DNA of 64,000 bases from Candidatus Melainabacteria bacterium (GTDB taxonomy: Bacteria > Cyanobacteriota > Vampirovibrionia > Obscuribacterales > Obscuribacteraceae), in NCBI GenBank assembly GCA_016699165.1, contig CP064963.1:1364001-1428000 (forward strand). Reading direction: 5' to 3'. This document shows, piece by piece, positions 28,104 through 37,449 of this stretch. The notes below the pieces were generated by a model. That model was given only the letters and a program-made list of their open reading frames with translations, ran no database searches and was not told the origin of the DNA. Each line of letters begins with the position of its first letter. Within the stretch, counting starts at the first letter, position 1. The translations under genes and the position numbers were made by a program.

Positions 28104-29150
28104 ATGGACTTTACAAGCTTTCGACCGACCCATGAAATGCTTCGTTTAATTGCGGAGCTAGACGAATTTAAGGGTTCTTGGACAGCACTATCAAGTATTT
28201 CTCCTGAACGACTTGCAGCACTCAAGCACGTTGCCACCATCGAAAGCATTGGCTCATCAACTCGAATCGAGGGCTCCAAGCTTTCTGATGAAGAAGTAGA
28301 AGCACTGCTTTCTGGAATCAAGAAAAAATCTTTTCGTTCAAGAGACGAACAAGAAGTTGCTGGATATGCAGACCTAATGGAACACATTTTTGAAAATTGG
28401 AAACAAATCCCGATTAGCGAAAACCATATCAAACAACTTCACAGAGATCTCCTCAAATACAGCAGTAAGGATGAGCGTCACAGAGGCAATTACAAAACCA
28501 TTTCAAATAACGTGGAGGCTTTTGACTCCGATGGTAAAAGCTTGGGAATTGTCTTCGCTACTGCTACTCCATTTGAAACTCCCTTCATGATGACCGAGTT
28601 GATTTCGTGGACAAATGAACAATTGCAAACTGGGACCATCCATCCCTTACTTATAATCGCAGTGTTCATCGCAAGATTTTTAGCTATTCATCCTTTTAAA
28701 GATGGCAATGGACGTCTATCTCGAGCATTAACAACACTGCTCCTTCTTCAAAGCAGTTACAAATATGCTCCATTCAGTTCGATGGAAAGTATTGTTGAAA
28801 TGAATAAAGAGAGTTATTACCTGGCGCTTAGAAGAACCCAATCAACACTAGATTCCAACGCTCCAAAGTGGGAGCCCTGGATCACTTTTTTTCTGCAATC
28901 AATGCAAAAACAGAAAGTAAACTTACACAGCAAACTTAGCCGGGAAAGAATCTTGGAAGGCGACTTACCTCCACTCTCCCTAAGCATCATAGATTTGGTG
29001 AAAGAACGAGGGCGTATCAAAATATCCGAGATTGAGCTTTTAACAGGCGAAAGTCGGAGCACCATAAAGCTTCGTTTAAACGAATTAGTTGCACGCGGAC
29101 TTCTATTTCGGCACGGAAAAGGTCCTTCTACCTGGTACGCGAAAAACTAA
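28104..29150 (+). CDS. Fic-domain protein with N-terminal inhibitory motif and winged-helix tail
   Basis: A 348-residue Fic protein, expected to transfer AMP (or another nucleotide moiety) to a target. The catalytic motif is HPFKDGNGRLSR (residues 196-207). The autoinhibitory S-x-x-x-E-G motif STRIEG is at residues 52-57, before the Fic core, as in class II Fic proteins. Residues from about 285 form a winged-helix-like domain (IKISEIELLTGESRSTIKLR). I start at ATG 28104; the longer in-frame TTG start at 28053 would run through the repeat block. No separate antitoxin gene is needed for class II. Confidence 0.9.
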   Translation: MDFTSFRPTHEMLRLIAELDEFKGSWTALSSISPERLAALKHVATIESIGSSTRIEGSKLSDEEVEALLSGIKKKSFRSRDEQEVAGYADLMEHIFENWKQIPISENHIKQLHRDLLKYSSKDERHRGNYKTISNNVEAFDSDGKSLGIVFATATPFETPFMMTELISWTNEQLQTGTIHPLLIIAVFIARFLAIHPFKDGNGRLSRALTTLLLLQSSYKYAPFSSMESIVEMNKESYYLALRRTQSTLDSNAPKWEPWITFFLQSMQKQKVNLHSKLSRERILEGDLPPLSLSIIDLVKERGRIKISEIELLTGESRSTIKLRLNELVARGLLFRHGKGPSTWYAKN

Positions 29151-29209
29151 AAAGATACCTGCGCAGCCAAATCAAATCCACTATACTGAAAAGACTTGGG
29201 AAACAGTCT

Positions 29210-30709
29210 ATGTATAGCGAAACCTCCGAACCACTCGAAAACCTGGTGCTTTCATACCATTGTCCTGTAAATTGGGACTCGATGGATGGAGACGAGCGCG
29301 AGCGCTTTTGCAAACAATGCTCGAAGTCTGTTTTTAATATTTCGGACTTAAATAAGAAAGAAGCAAACGAATATCTACAAAAGAAATCAGATGCATCTCA
29401 CTGCGTAAAATTCTATTTGCGTTCAGATGGAACCATTACCACTGATGAATGCCCTAGAATACTTCGCCCTGTAAGAAATACAGCAAGATACTTAGGCAGA
29501 GTCGCGGTGGGTTTGGTTAGCGTTTTGATTTATTCAGTATCGAATTTGATACCACTACTTGCTAAAGATGATAATGACTCGGAGCTAACATCGGCAGCAT
29601 CAATCTTTAAAAAGAATGTCGATTTCCGCTATCGCGGCACAATCATGATGGGACCAACTCCAACAAGTGAAATCGGCGAGCAATGCAAATTATTGTTCAA
29701 TCTGGTGCCTACAAACGACGCGGAAAAGAATTTGCTCTGCAAAATTCCTACTGACGCCACTCGTGCAAAACACTTAGAACTAGCTTCAATTCAAGAATTG
29801 GTCAACTACTACAAGAATACAAAACAAACGGATAGATACTTTCTAGCAAAAATGATTGAAACTTCTATTTTGGTCGAAACTTCTAATTTAAAGATGACTG
29901 AAGCCGACCTTGAACAGCTGGAAGAACTACAATTAAAAGCCACCGACTTTATTGTCACCCAAGCAGAAACTAAGCTCTCAGAAGGCAAACAGAAAGAAGC
30001 GGAGAATCTAGCTATTTACAGTCTTCGCCTGGGTGAATGTGGAAAACGAATTCCATATCGCGATCTCTATTCACCGATTAAAAATACCAGGTGGCGGGTT
30101 TCACCACGTTATGTGAAAGACATGTCCGTCGTCATGCGAAAATCGACACTCAAAAAATTGCTTTTAGTTCTCGATAAAATAGAACCAGATTCGGTGTTTG
30201 CTGATCCTGACATCGAAAAAATCGAAAATCCAATCGACACTGCAAATGACACTGTCATAAAGCTTCCGTCCGAACCACCAAGACCAGAATTCTATAAAAA
30301 GGAATTATTGAATACCCCAATTGCGGTCGTTGCTCAATTCGATCTGAAGCGCTTTAGTGATAAATCTATAGATAGTATTCCACTAAGACAAGATTGTTTT
30401 GAAGTCACTAAAATTTTAAAGGCACCTCCATCAACACAGAAAACTCTTGAACAGACCAAGTTGTTACGCGGCAAATATACATTTCCTGTTGAAAAACCTA
30501 TACCAATCACGGCAATTCGTCGACGCCAAATAAAACGAGAAGTTATTCTATTTATAAAAAGCGTTCAATGGAAAGATTCTGCACCTCCCTATTTACACTG
30601 TGAGTTCGGTAGTGTGGTTGATAATACAGAGGAAGTAGAAAGTAAGCTTGAAAAGTGGGTTTCGCAACAAAGTAAAGCTTCGAAATCAAAAAGAAAGAAA
30701 ACTCAATGA
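29210..30709 (+). CDS. Membrane protein with five-Cys N-terminal domain
   Basis: A 499-residue protein. Residues 10-90 form a compact domain with Cys18, Cys34, Cys37, Cys65 and Cys81 (CPVNWDSM, RFCKQCSK, HCVKFY, DECPR), probably metal-binding. A membrane span follows (about 101-121), then a 370-residue extracytoplasmic part with no recognised fold. The same N-terminal domain and anchor occur in the next gene. The two overlap by ATGA at 30706-30709. The domain resembles Cys-containing heads seen in TonB or carboxypeptidase-regulatory-like proteins of other phyla, by recollection only. Confidence 0.75.
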   Translation: MYSETSEPLENLVLSYHCPVNWDSMDGDERERFCKQCSKSVFNISDLNKKEANEYLQKKSDASHCVKFYLRSDGTITTDECPRILRPVRNTARYLGRVAVGLVSVLIYSVSNLIPLLAKDDNDSELTSAASIFKKNVDFRYRGTIMMGPTPTSEIGEQCKLLFNLVPTNDAEKNLLCKIPTDATRAKHLELASIQELVNYYKNTKQTDRYFLAKMIETSILVETSNLKMTEADLEQLEELQLKATDFIVTQAETKLSEGKQKEAENLAIYSLRLGECGKRIPYRDLYSPIKNTRWRVSPRYVKDMSVVMRKSTLKKLLLVLDKIEPDSVFADPDIEKIENPIDTANDTVIKLPSEPPRPEFYKKELLNTPIAVVAQFDLKRFSDKSIDSIPLRQDCFEVTKILKAPPSTQKTLEQTKLLRGKYTFPVEKPIPITAIRRRQIKREVILFIKSVQWKDSAPPYLHCEFGSVVDNTEEVESKLEKWVSQQSKASKSKRKKTQ

Positions 30710-31830
30710 ACAAATCAAATCCACTCGATGAATTGACTTTGTCATACTCATGTCCGGTTGATTGGGATTCAATGACAGGAAATGACCAAGAACGTTTTTG
30801 CAATCAATGCTCAAAAAAGGTTTTCAATATTTCGGAACTTAGCACTGCCGAAGCAAATGAATTCCTGCGACAGAAGAGCGCCTCCTCCACTTGCGTCAAG
30901 TTTTACAGACGGGCTGACGGAACTATCAAAACCGACAATTGCCCACGAGCTTTGCGACCAGTTCGCAAGTCTGCAAAACTATTGAAAAACTGCATTTCTG
31001 TCGTCGGTGGATTTATCCTCTTAACGTTAACCACTGTATTTCCTACCCTAGCTAAACCAAAGCCAACTCCCTATATCGGCGTCGATCCATTTGGGGCTCC
31101 GGCTTCGAGCTCGACAGCTGCCCAACTTCCCGTAGCAGCTCCGATTTCAATGGGAAAAATATGTCCCATGTATAAAATTGACACAGGCTTTTTCAAATCG
31201 AAAGACAAACAGATTCGCGCGCAAACATATATTCCTGATGCCAAAAGCGGTAAAAAATATCCAGTAGTACTCATTTTTCATGGTGCAGGCGGCCTTGGAG
31301 ATGACGATGGAAACGGATTCTTTCAAGACGTAGCCAAGTCTTTGGTATTACAAAAGAAGATAGCAATCGTTGTTCACTACATGGACCAGTCCGGAATCAA
31401 AAGTGCTAATCGCGAGCAAATGGGCAAACATTTTTCCGCGTGGTTAGGCACTGTAAAAAACGCAATTGATTATGCCAAAACAATTCCTGGCGCCGATCAA
31501 AATAGTATCTGTTTGCTTGGACACAGCTTGGGCGCACAACTGGCTCTGCATGCAGCGGCCAACAGATCTGATGTTAAGTCAGTCGCAGTTATGGCAGGCT
31601 GTTTTGTACTTCCGACCAATTCTGTAAAATCAATGCCACCAGTTTTGATACTGCAAGGGACCGCAGACAAAACCGTCACGATGGCACGAGAGAAGAAGTT
31701 GATTCAGACTCTAAAAAGCCTAAATTGCAAATACGAAGAGCATTTGCTCAAAAATGTTGATCATTCTTTCAATCAAATTGAATACGAAAAACTAATCGAG
31801 CTAATCAACAAATTTATTTCAAAAAACTGA
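30706..31830 (+). CDS. Membrane-anchored alpha/beta hydrolase with five-Cys N-terminal domain
   Basis: A 374-residue protein. The N-terminal domain (about residues 5-85: CPVDWDSM, RFCNQCSK, TCVKFY, DNCPR) is a close copy of the head of the upstream gene product. After a membrane span (about 95-115) comes an extracytoplasmic hydrolase of the PHB-depolymerase/dienelactone-hydrolase type. The nucleophile elbow is GHSLGAQ, the acid is in GTADKTV, and the histidine is in VDHSFNQ. The substrate is unknown. It is translationally coupled to the upstream gene. Confidence 0.85.
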   Translation: MNKSNPLDELTLSYSCPVDWDSMTGNDQERFCNQCSKKVFNISELSTAEANEFLRQKSASSTCVKFYRRADGTIKTDNCPRALRPVRKSAKLLKNCISVVGGFILLTLTTVFPTLAKPKPTPYIGVDPFGAPASSSTAAQLPVAAPISMGKICPMYKIDTGFFKSKDKQIRAQTYIPDAKSGKKYPVVLIFHGAGGLGDDDGNGFFQDVAKSLVLQKKIAIVVHYMDQSGIKSANREQMGKHFSAWLGTVKNAIDYAKTIPGADQNSICLLGHSLGAQLALHAAANRSDVKSVAVMAGCFVLPTNSVKSMPPVLILQGTADKTVTMAREKKLIQTLKSLNCKYEEHLLKNVDHSFNQIEYEKLIELINKFISKN

Positions 31831-31835
31831 ATTCT

Positions 31836-32696
31836 CTACTTAACTAAACAGCCAGCTAGAGCCTTTGCATAGGTCGATGCAGTTTTTGAGTTTTTCAAAA
31901 ATAAGCTTGGTTCTATCATTTCTACTTCTAACACAACATCTTTGCCACTGTCGTCTTTGAGCAAGTCAACGCGAATATATGTTGGTTTATGTGGAATGGT
32001 TTCCAAAACTTTTTTACCTAAAGCGATTTGTTCATCACTAGGTTCGATGTGTGTTGCAGTTTCAACTCTCTCATCAGCAGTGCCTTTGTGACCACCCAAA
32101 GGACGGTGAGTGGTGTGCGAGAGTTCGCCATTAAAATAGATCAGTGCAGTTTCGCCAAATTTGTCTGCGCTCTCAAGATACGGTTGCACCATGACGATGC
32201 TATCTTCAAGTAAGAAATTGATGTGTGTTTTGATCTTATCTGTTTGTCTAAGCGACTCGAATTTTTTCATGCCAGAACTTCCCGCACCAATAGCGGGTTT
32301 GACCACCACGTCCTGCCAGTCAAAATTGAGATAAGTCACTTGATTTTGCTCGTAAATCCAGTGAGTTGGAATTACCGGAATGGAATTTTTCTCAAAGTGC
32401 TGCAAATAGGATTTGTTTAAATTCCACCTGATTATCTCAGGCGAATTAATGATGTTGCATTGAACTTCGCGCGCGGCAAGCCACTTGTGAAAGAGAGGAT
32501 AATTACTGCAATAATCCCAGACTGAACAAAAAAGTAGATTCTTAAAATTAGACCAATCTACTTCCATTTGATTCCAGATAACAGGACGCACTTTTAGTCC
32601 TTGCGCCTCTAACTCAGTTTTCAATAAATGAAAATCGCTTTGAAGTTCGGGAAAGTCGCTACAAGTTAGAAGTCCAATATCTAAAGATTCAGCCAT
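31836..32696 (-). CDS. ATP-grasp enzyme
   Basis: A 286-residue ATP-grasp ligase-like protein. The ATP-binding strand and loop are visible in VVVKPAIGAGSSGMKKF (about 149-165), VMVQPYLES (about 189), and VVLEVEMIEPSLFL at the metal-binding end. The N-terminus (DIGLLTCSDFPELQSDF, then SVWDYCSNYPLFHKWL) matches a branch related to prokaryotic glutathione-synthetase/DcsG-like proteins. It should ligate a carboxylate to an amine or thiol; the substrates are not evident. It is downstream of, and in the same direction as, the glycosyltransferase. Confidence 0.8.
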   Translation of the reverse strand: MAESLDIGLLTCSDFPELQSDFHLLKTELEAQGLKVRPVIWNQMEVDWSNFKNLLFCSVWDYCSNYPLFHKWLAAREVQCNIINSPEIIRWNLNKSYLQHFEKNSIPVIPTHWIYEQNQVTYLNFDWQDVVVKPAIGAGSSGMKKFESLRQTDKIKTHINFLLEDSIVMVQPYLESADKFGETALIYFNGELSHTTHRPLGGHKGTADERVETATHIEPSDEQIALGKKVLETIPHKPTYIRVDLLKDDSGKDVVLEVEMIEPSLFLKNSKTASTYAKALAGCLVK

Positions 32697-32734
32697 GTTT
32701 ATGTCGCAAATCGGGGTTAGCGCCCGAGATTATA

Positions 32735-33877
32735 TCATCTAGACGCAATAATTTCGTCGGCAATCTCGAAAACGGCATTTGTTCTGTCCAGATTGTGATC
32801 TTTTGGAATCGGCTTGTAGTTGGCGTTCAGGTTAAGTTCCATCTTTTCGACTATGGCAATAATATCATCTGGCTTTTCAACAGGTTGAGCAAGCCCCGTT
32901 TCAATCAACATTCTTGCCGTATCTTCTTCCTGCGGCATGGGTTCGGTAATCATGTCTATTGCCATTGGAATGCGACGTGCAATCGCTTCAAAGGTGGTTA
33001 AACCACCGCATTTAGTGATGAGTAAATCGCTTGCATTCATTACATCGGACATTGAGTCAGCGTAGAGCAAAACCGCTGTAGGATGCGGCGAAGACTTACG
33101 TTCCACCTGCATTTGTTCTACCAGTTTTTTGTTTTTACCGCATAAAACTACAATTTGAATTTTCTTGGTAGATTTTTTCAGTGAGCGATATATATCTAAA
33201 ATCTTGCCGCCACCAGCCGATCCACCGGTTAGGCAGACAGTCAAACAGGTTGGTTGAAGACCCACTTCGGTCCGCCATGCTTGCCTAGATTTGCTTGCCG
33301 GGCGAGTGTAGACAGGTTCTACAGGCATGCCTATCACTTTAATTTTGTTTTCGGGCAAACCTAAATTCATCAGTCTTTTTTTGGCCAAATCATTTGGTGC
33401 AATTGTGAGATCGGCATCTTGACACGCCCAACCAGTCCAAAATTTGCCATTTGGATCAGTGACAACCACTAACAATTTAGTGTTTGTCATGCCGAGTTCC
33501 TTTAAGCAGCGTGCGACGTAATGATTGACCATTGGATGCACAGAAACTACTATGTCCGGTTTACTTGCGCGTAAAACTTTTTTGATATAACTCGAGCACA
33601 TGATGAAACCAAATTCCGAACTATTTGGTTTTGACCACTCGATAAAGTTATAGTAATACTTGACCCAGTCTTGTTTGTAGCGCAAAAGAAAATTATAAAA
33701 AATGACAAAAAAGTCATTCATCTTATTGCTGTTTTCGATGATATCTTCAAGCACTATATTTGGTGCGTCAGAATTTGTCTTTTCAATCCAGACTTCCTCG
33801 AGCGCTGCCACAATCGCTTTCATAGCAGACTTGTGTCCGCCGCCTGTATTTGAATAACAAAAAAGTATACTGGTCAT
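32735..33877 (-). CDS. GT28-type glycosyltransferase, MGDG synthase/UgtP-like
   Basis: A 380-residue glycosyltransferase that should add a sugar to diacylglycerol or a related lipid. The N-terminal NTGGGHKSAMKAI (about 10-22) is the acceptor-side motif of MGDG synthase and MurG-like enzymes. VVTDPNGKFWTGWAC follows, and the C-terminal donor-binding region includes LTGGSAGGGKI and LLITKCGGLTTFEA. Its start overlaps the stop of the lipoprotein gene upstream (ATGA at 33874-33877). Confidence 0.88.
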   Translation of the reverse strand: MTSILFCYSNTGGGHKSAMKAIVAALEEVWIEKTNSDAPNIVLEDIIENSNKMNDFFVIFYNFLLRYKQDWVKYYYNFIEWSKPNSSEFGFIMCSSYIKKVLRASKPDIVVSVHPMVNHYVARCLKELGMTNTKLLVVVTDPNGKFWTGWACQDADLTIAPNDLAKKRLMNLGLPENKIKVIGMPVEPVYTRPASKSRQAWRTEVGLQPTCLTVCLTGGSAGGGKILDIYRSLKKSTKKIQIVVLCGKNKKLVEQMQVERKSSPHPTAVLLYADSMSDVMNASDLLITKCGGLTTFEAIARRIPMAIDMITEPMPQEEDTARMLIETGLAQPVEKPDDIIAIVEKMELNLNANYKPIPKDHNLDRTNAVFEIADEIIASR

Positions 33878-34353
33878 TTTAATTTAGCTAGCTCATTTTT
33901 CGCTGATGCGAGCTTTTCCAGGTCCTTCGCATTTTTAGTACCGGCAAGACCGTTAACTGTAAACTCCAATGCTTCTTTCTTTGTGTCTAACTGCGGACCC
34001 ACAAAATCTTTGCCACAGGCCTCGAAGCATCGCTGAACCGCCACCACTTTACCTTCGTCGTTATATGTCAGCCTGAAAGTGGGTCCTATAAAGGACTTAC
34101 ACTCATTTTTTGCGTCGCTCAGTATTGCTTTTGAAAAGTTTGGCGCAAATTTCATTTTACCTTTGTACTTTGAGTCCAATTCTTCTTTTGTCAGTCCAAA
34201 CAATTCGTATTCGTCTATTCCCCACGAAACATAAGGGGTATCAGAGTCAGGCAGTTTTCCATCTACTGCCCGCTTTGCGGAGCAAGAAGACAAAGAGAGA
34301 GTCAACCCCAAAATTAAAGCTGTTGAAATGATAGTTTTTTGTCCATTCATCAA
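33874..34353 (-). CDS. Lipoprotein of unknown function
   Basis: A 159-residue protein with a lipoprotein signal peptide (lipobox LSSC, Cys24). The mature part is short and polar with one KEELDSKYKGKMKF segment and a C-terminal helix rich in Lys and Ala. I recognise no domain. It overlaps the glycosyltransferase start by 4 bases, so the two are co-translated. An envelope role linked to glycolipid synthesis is only inferred from that pairing. Confidence 0.75.
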   Translation of the reverse strand: MMNGQKTIISTALILGLTLSLSSCSAKRAVDGKLPDSDTPYVSWGIDEYELFGLTKEELDSKYKGKMKFAPNFSKAILSDAKNECKSFIGPTFRLTYNDEGKVVAVQRCFEACGKDFVGPQLDTKKEALEFTVNGLAGTKNAKDLEKLASAKNELAKLK

Positions 34354-34423
34354 AGCAATTATAGAGGCAATATTATCCGCTTATCAGGGTTTCTAAACTT
34401 GTGATCTCGGTTATATTGAAAGT

Positions 34424-35128
34424 ATGCGACTTTTACTTTTGCCAGCACTAATTTTGTGTCTTTGCATTCAGGGACAAGCACTTGCCGATGATGGCGATTC
34501 GGCCAGTCAGACTGCCGCCGAAAAGGCAGTGGAAAAAACGGTCCAGTTAGCTGAAAAAAAATTGGCAAGTCAGCAGTATGACTTCATGCTTTATTCGCAA
34601 ATGCAGCAAGTGGCGAATTATATGAGTCAGTACTGTATTTTTAACAAACACTGGCCAGAGCCTGGTGACCAGACCGACTACGTTGTAAAGCAGCTAAATG
34701 AACTGGTGCCTAATAATCCTTACAAACCAAACCAGTTGCAAGAATCGCAATTTTTCAGCACCGACTCGTCATACCATTATGATGACCCAACCAAAGACGA
34801 TTTCATTCCAGGCGCCGCGACAGGTGCAGGTACGGGCGATCCAGACAATGTAATGCCTGATACGCAACTAGGAACGTCTGCGGATTTACGTGTGAAACTA
34901 GAGTTCAATCCGTCGCTTTCGGCCCAAATGGTCAGGGACTGGCAAACTGAAGCACCACTTGAATGGCAAACGACACCGGGCTCTATAACCGCTATTAGCA
35001 ACAGCCAGGACCTATTTGTCATATGGGGCGCAGGCGCAAATGGCAGACCAATTAAAAGCCCAGATGGCACGACCAGACTCTATATTGGCAATGTCAACAT
35101 GTACAGCGACGACATGAGCAATTATTAG
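34424..35128 (+). CDS. Secreted protein of unknown function
   Basis: A 234-residue protein with a signal peptide (residues 1-21, MRLLLLPALI, cleavage after ALA). A helical region (about 25-90) includes QQVANYMSQYCIFNKHWPEPGDQ, followed by an Asp/Gly/Thr-rich linker. The C-terminal domain ends VIWGAGANGRPIKSPDGT, and the same motif (GANGxPI) is seen in pseudopilin-like proteins. No N-methylation site is visible, so pilin function is not claimed. GAAAG lies 5 bases before the ATG. Confidence 0.75.
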   Translation: MRLLLLPALILCLCIQGQALADDGDSASQTAAEKAVEKTVQLAEKKLASQQYDFMLYSQMQQVANYMSQYCIFNKHWPEPGDQTDYVVKQLNELVPNNPYKPNQLQESQFFSTDSSYHYDDPTKDDFIPGAATGAGTGDPDNVMPDTQLGTSADLRVKLEFNPSLSAQMVRDWQTEAPLEWQTTPGSITAISNSQDLFVIWGAGANGRPIKSPDGTTRLYIGNVNMYSDDMSNY

Positions 35129-35247
35129 GCGTGGGTTAAAACTTCGCTCAAAGATGGCAGGCCATAAGCGCACCCAGGCAGATTTTTGCTGCGAAGCGTT
35201 ATAATGACAAGAGCGCATTTACACTAATTTTCAAGTAAGTAAAAAAC

Positions 35248-37449
35248 GTGGCGAAACGCCGGTCACAAGCCAGAAAACAAAAATCTCCATGGGGCTCATT
35301 TCTCAAGGGCACCTTTTGGGTTGTAGTCATAGGCATTGCATTAGGCGGCGGATATTTAGGCGCCTCGCTTTGGACGCAAATGCAAGATTTGCCAGACATA
35401 ACTGTGCTTGAGCGTTACGAACCAATTGAAGCAATTCAAATTTATGACCGTTTCGATCATCTGGTTGCTACCGTGGAAGGTGACGAAGACAGAAGCGTTA
35501 TTCCGCTTAATCAAGTCTCTACTCAAATGCAGCAAGCGATGCTGGCGGCTGAGGACCACCACTTTTTCGAGCACAAAGGCATAAACTTTTTAAGTATCAT
35601 GCGTGCCATGCGTAACAATTTGCAGGCTGGACAGGTTGTGGAAGGTGGCTCGACTATCACGCAACAGTTGGTGAAGAACTTGTTCTTTACTCAGTCTGGG
35701 CGTACTTATGAGCGCAAATTGAAAGAAGCGTATTTGGCGTTCAGACTTGAAAGTCAATATTCTAAAGAACGAATTCTTGAGATGTATCTCAATCAAATTT
35801 ATTTTGGCAACAATGCTTACGGTATCGAGCGTGCAGCCAAGCGCTATTTCGACAAGCGCGCCGCTGAGTTGACTTTGCCCGAAGCTGCATTTATTGCGGG
35901 GCTGGTCAAGGCACCATCGGAACTCGGGGTGGTGGCAAATCGCAAACGCGCATTTGATCGTCAAAATGAAATCTTAAATAAGATGGTCGAGTATGGCTAT
36001 ATAACAGAAAATCAGGCGGACGATGCGAAGAAGACTAAACTCTCTTTCAAAAAAGGTCGCAACCCACTGCAAAAATATCCTTATTACATAAGTTATGTGC
36101 TTGAGCTTATGCGTGATAGATTCAGCCAAGCTGAGCTTCGCAGGCAGGGTCTGCGCGTTTATACAAACTTAGATCCAGGCGCGCAAGAAATTGCAGAACG
36201 CGTATTAGAAGAGCGCATTAAAAAAGCTCCCAAAGGCGTCGAGCAAGCTGCATTGGTATCGGTCCTGGTGCAAGACGGATCTGTCGTTTCGCTAGTTGGT
36301 GGAGTAGGAAATTTCTGGACTCACCAGTTTAATAGAGCGACACACCCTCACACCGCCGGGTCTTCGTTTAAGCCATTTGTTTATTTGACTGCTTTTAGAC
36401 GCGGCATCTTGAATCCAGATTCTATTATTGAAGATACGCCGCTTATAGTGAAGCAACGCTGGGGTTTGCCCGATTATAAACCGCAAAACTTCGATCACAA
36501 ATTCATGGGGCGCATTACCGCCCGCAAAGCTTTGATGATGTCTCGCAATGTGCCATCGGTAAAAATTGCTCAGCAAATAGGCTCCATGGATAGTATCATC
36601 GAGACAGCACGACTAGCTGGTATCACTACAAAGCTCGATCCTAACTTATCTCTGGCACTTGGAAGTTCTGCTGTGTCGCCTTTAGATCTTGCTGGTGCCT
36701 ATGCCACTTTTGCACGAGCAGGTGTGCAGATATCTCCGCAAGTGTTGCGTAAAATTGAAAACAGTCGCGGACAAATTATTGAAGTATTCGAATCTAAAGT
36801 AGATCGAGTTTTTGATGTTGAACCGGTGGCAAGACTAGTTAGTATTTTGCAGGACGTAGTAAACAAGGGCACTGGAACGGCAGCTAGAATGGCTGACAGA
36901 CCAGTGGCAGGCAAAACAGGCACTGCTGATGAAGGACGCGACACCTGGTTTTGTGGTTTCACACCAGACCTTGTGACAGTGCTCTGGGCCGGCAACGACG
37001 AGAACAAACCAATCTCTGGCAAGAATGTTACTGGTGGTGTAATCATGGCACCAGCTTGGAAGCAATATACAGAAGAATATTACAAACTAAGACCACATGT
37101 GGCTGGTGCATTTATCAATCCTACCCCAAGCAATGGCGAACAACTTGCAACTACAGCATCACCTGGTGGCGAGCAAGCAACAGGTGATGCCAACGCCACA
37201 ACACCTCCAACAGCGCCAGAACTTGCTCCAAACGCATCAGACAAAGTGGCGAAAGATCCAATCATCGATGACGGCTTGAATACGACATCTTCTATACCCG
37301 TTGCTCCAGCACCCGACAAAACACATTCTGTGGATCCACTTATGTATCCTACAGGTGGTGGCGGCAATACAGGCGTTAGTGAAGTTAAAACAGAACCTAA
37401 GAAAGAAGATTCATCTTCCTCTCACAACCAGGAGTTATTAGACAACTAA
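35248..37449 (+). CDS. Penicillin-binding protein 1A-type bifunctional enzyme
   Basis: A 733-residue class A PBP that polymerises and cross-links peptidoglycan. A membrane anchor lies at about residues 22-43. The GT51 glycosyltransferase has its catalytic Glu at residue 102 (AAEDHHFFEH) and GGSTITQQLVKN. The transpeptidase has S372-x-x-K375 (GSSFKPF), the SRN motif (MSRNVPS) and K556TG (GKTGTADEG). A Pro/Thr/Ala-rich tail of about 100 residues follows. The start is GTG. The gene overlaps nupC by one base (TAATG). Confidence 0.95.
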   Translation: MAKRRSQARKQKSPWGSFLKGTFWVVVIGIALGGGYLGASLWTQMQDLPDITVLERYEPIEAIQIYDRFDHLVATVEGDEDRSVIPLNQVSTQMQQAMLAAEDHHFFEHKGINFLSIMRAMRNNLQAGQVVEGGSTITQQLVKNLFFTQSGRTYERKLKEAYLAFRLESQYSKERILEMYLNQIYFGNNAYGIERAAKRYFDKRAAELTLPEAAFIAGLVKAPSELGVVANRKRAFDRQNEILNKMVEYGYITENQADDAKKTKLSFKKGRNPLQKYPYYISYVLELMRDRFSQAELRRQGLRVYTNLDPGAQEIAERVLEERIKKAPKGVEQAALVSVLVQDGSVVSLVGGVGNFWTHQFNRATHPHTAGSSFKPFVYLTAFRRGILNPDSIIEDTPLIVKQRWGLPDYKPQNFDHKFMGRITARKALMMSRNVPSVKIAQQIGSMDSIIETARLAGITTKLDPNLSLALGSSAVSPLDLAGAYATFARAGVQISPQVLRKIENSRGQIIEVFESKVDRVFDVEPVARLVSILQDVVNKGTGTAARMADRPVAGKTGTADEGRDTWFCGFTPDLVTVLWAGNDENKPISGKNVTGGVIMAPAWKQYTEEYYKLRPHVAGAFINPTPSNGEQLATTASPGGEQATGDANATTPPTAPELAPNASDKVAKDPIIDDGLNTTSSIPVAPAPDKTHSVDPLMYPTGGGGNTGVSEVKTEPKKEDSSSSHNQELLDN

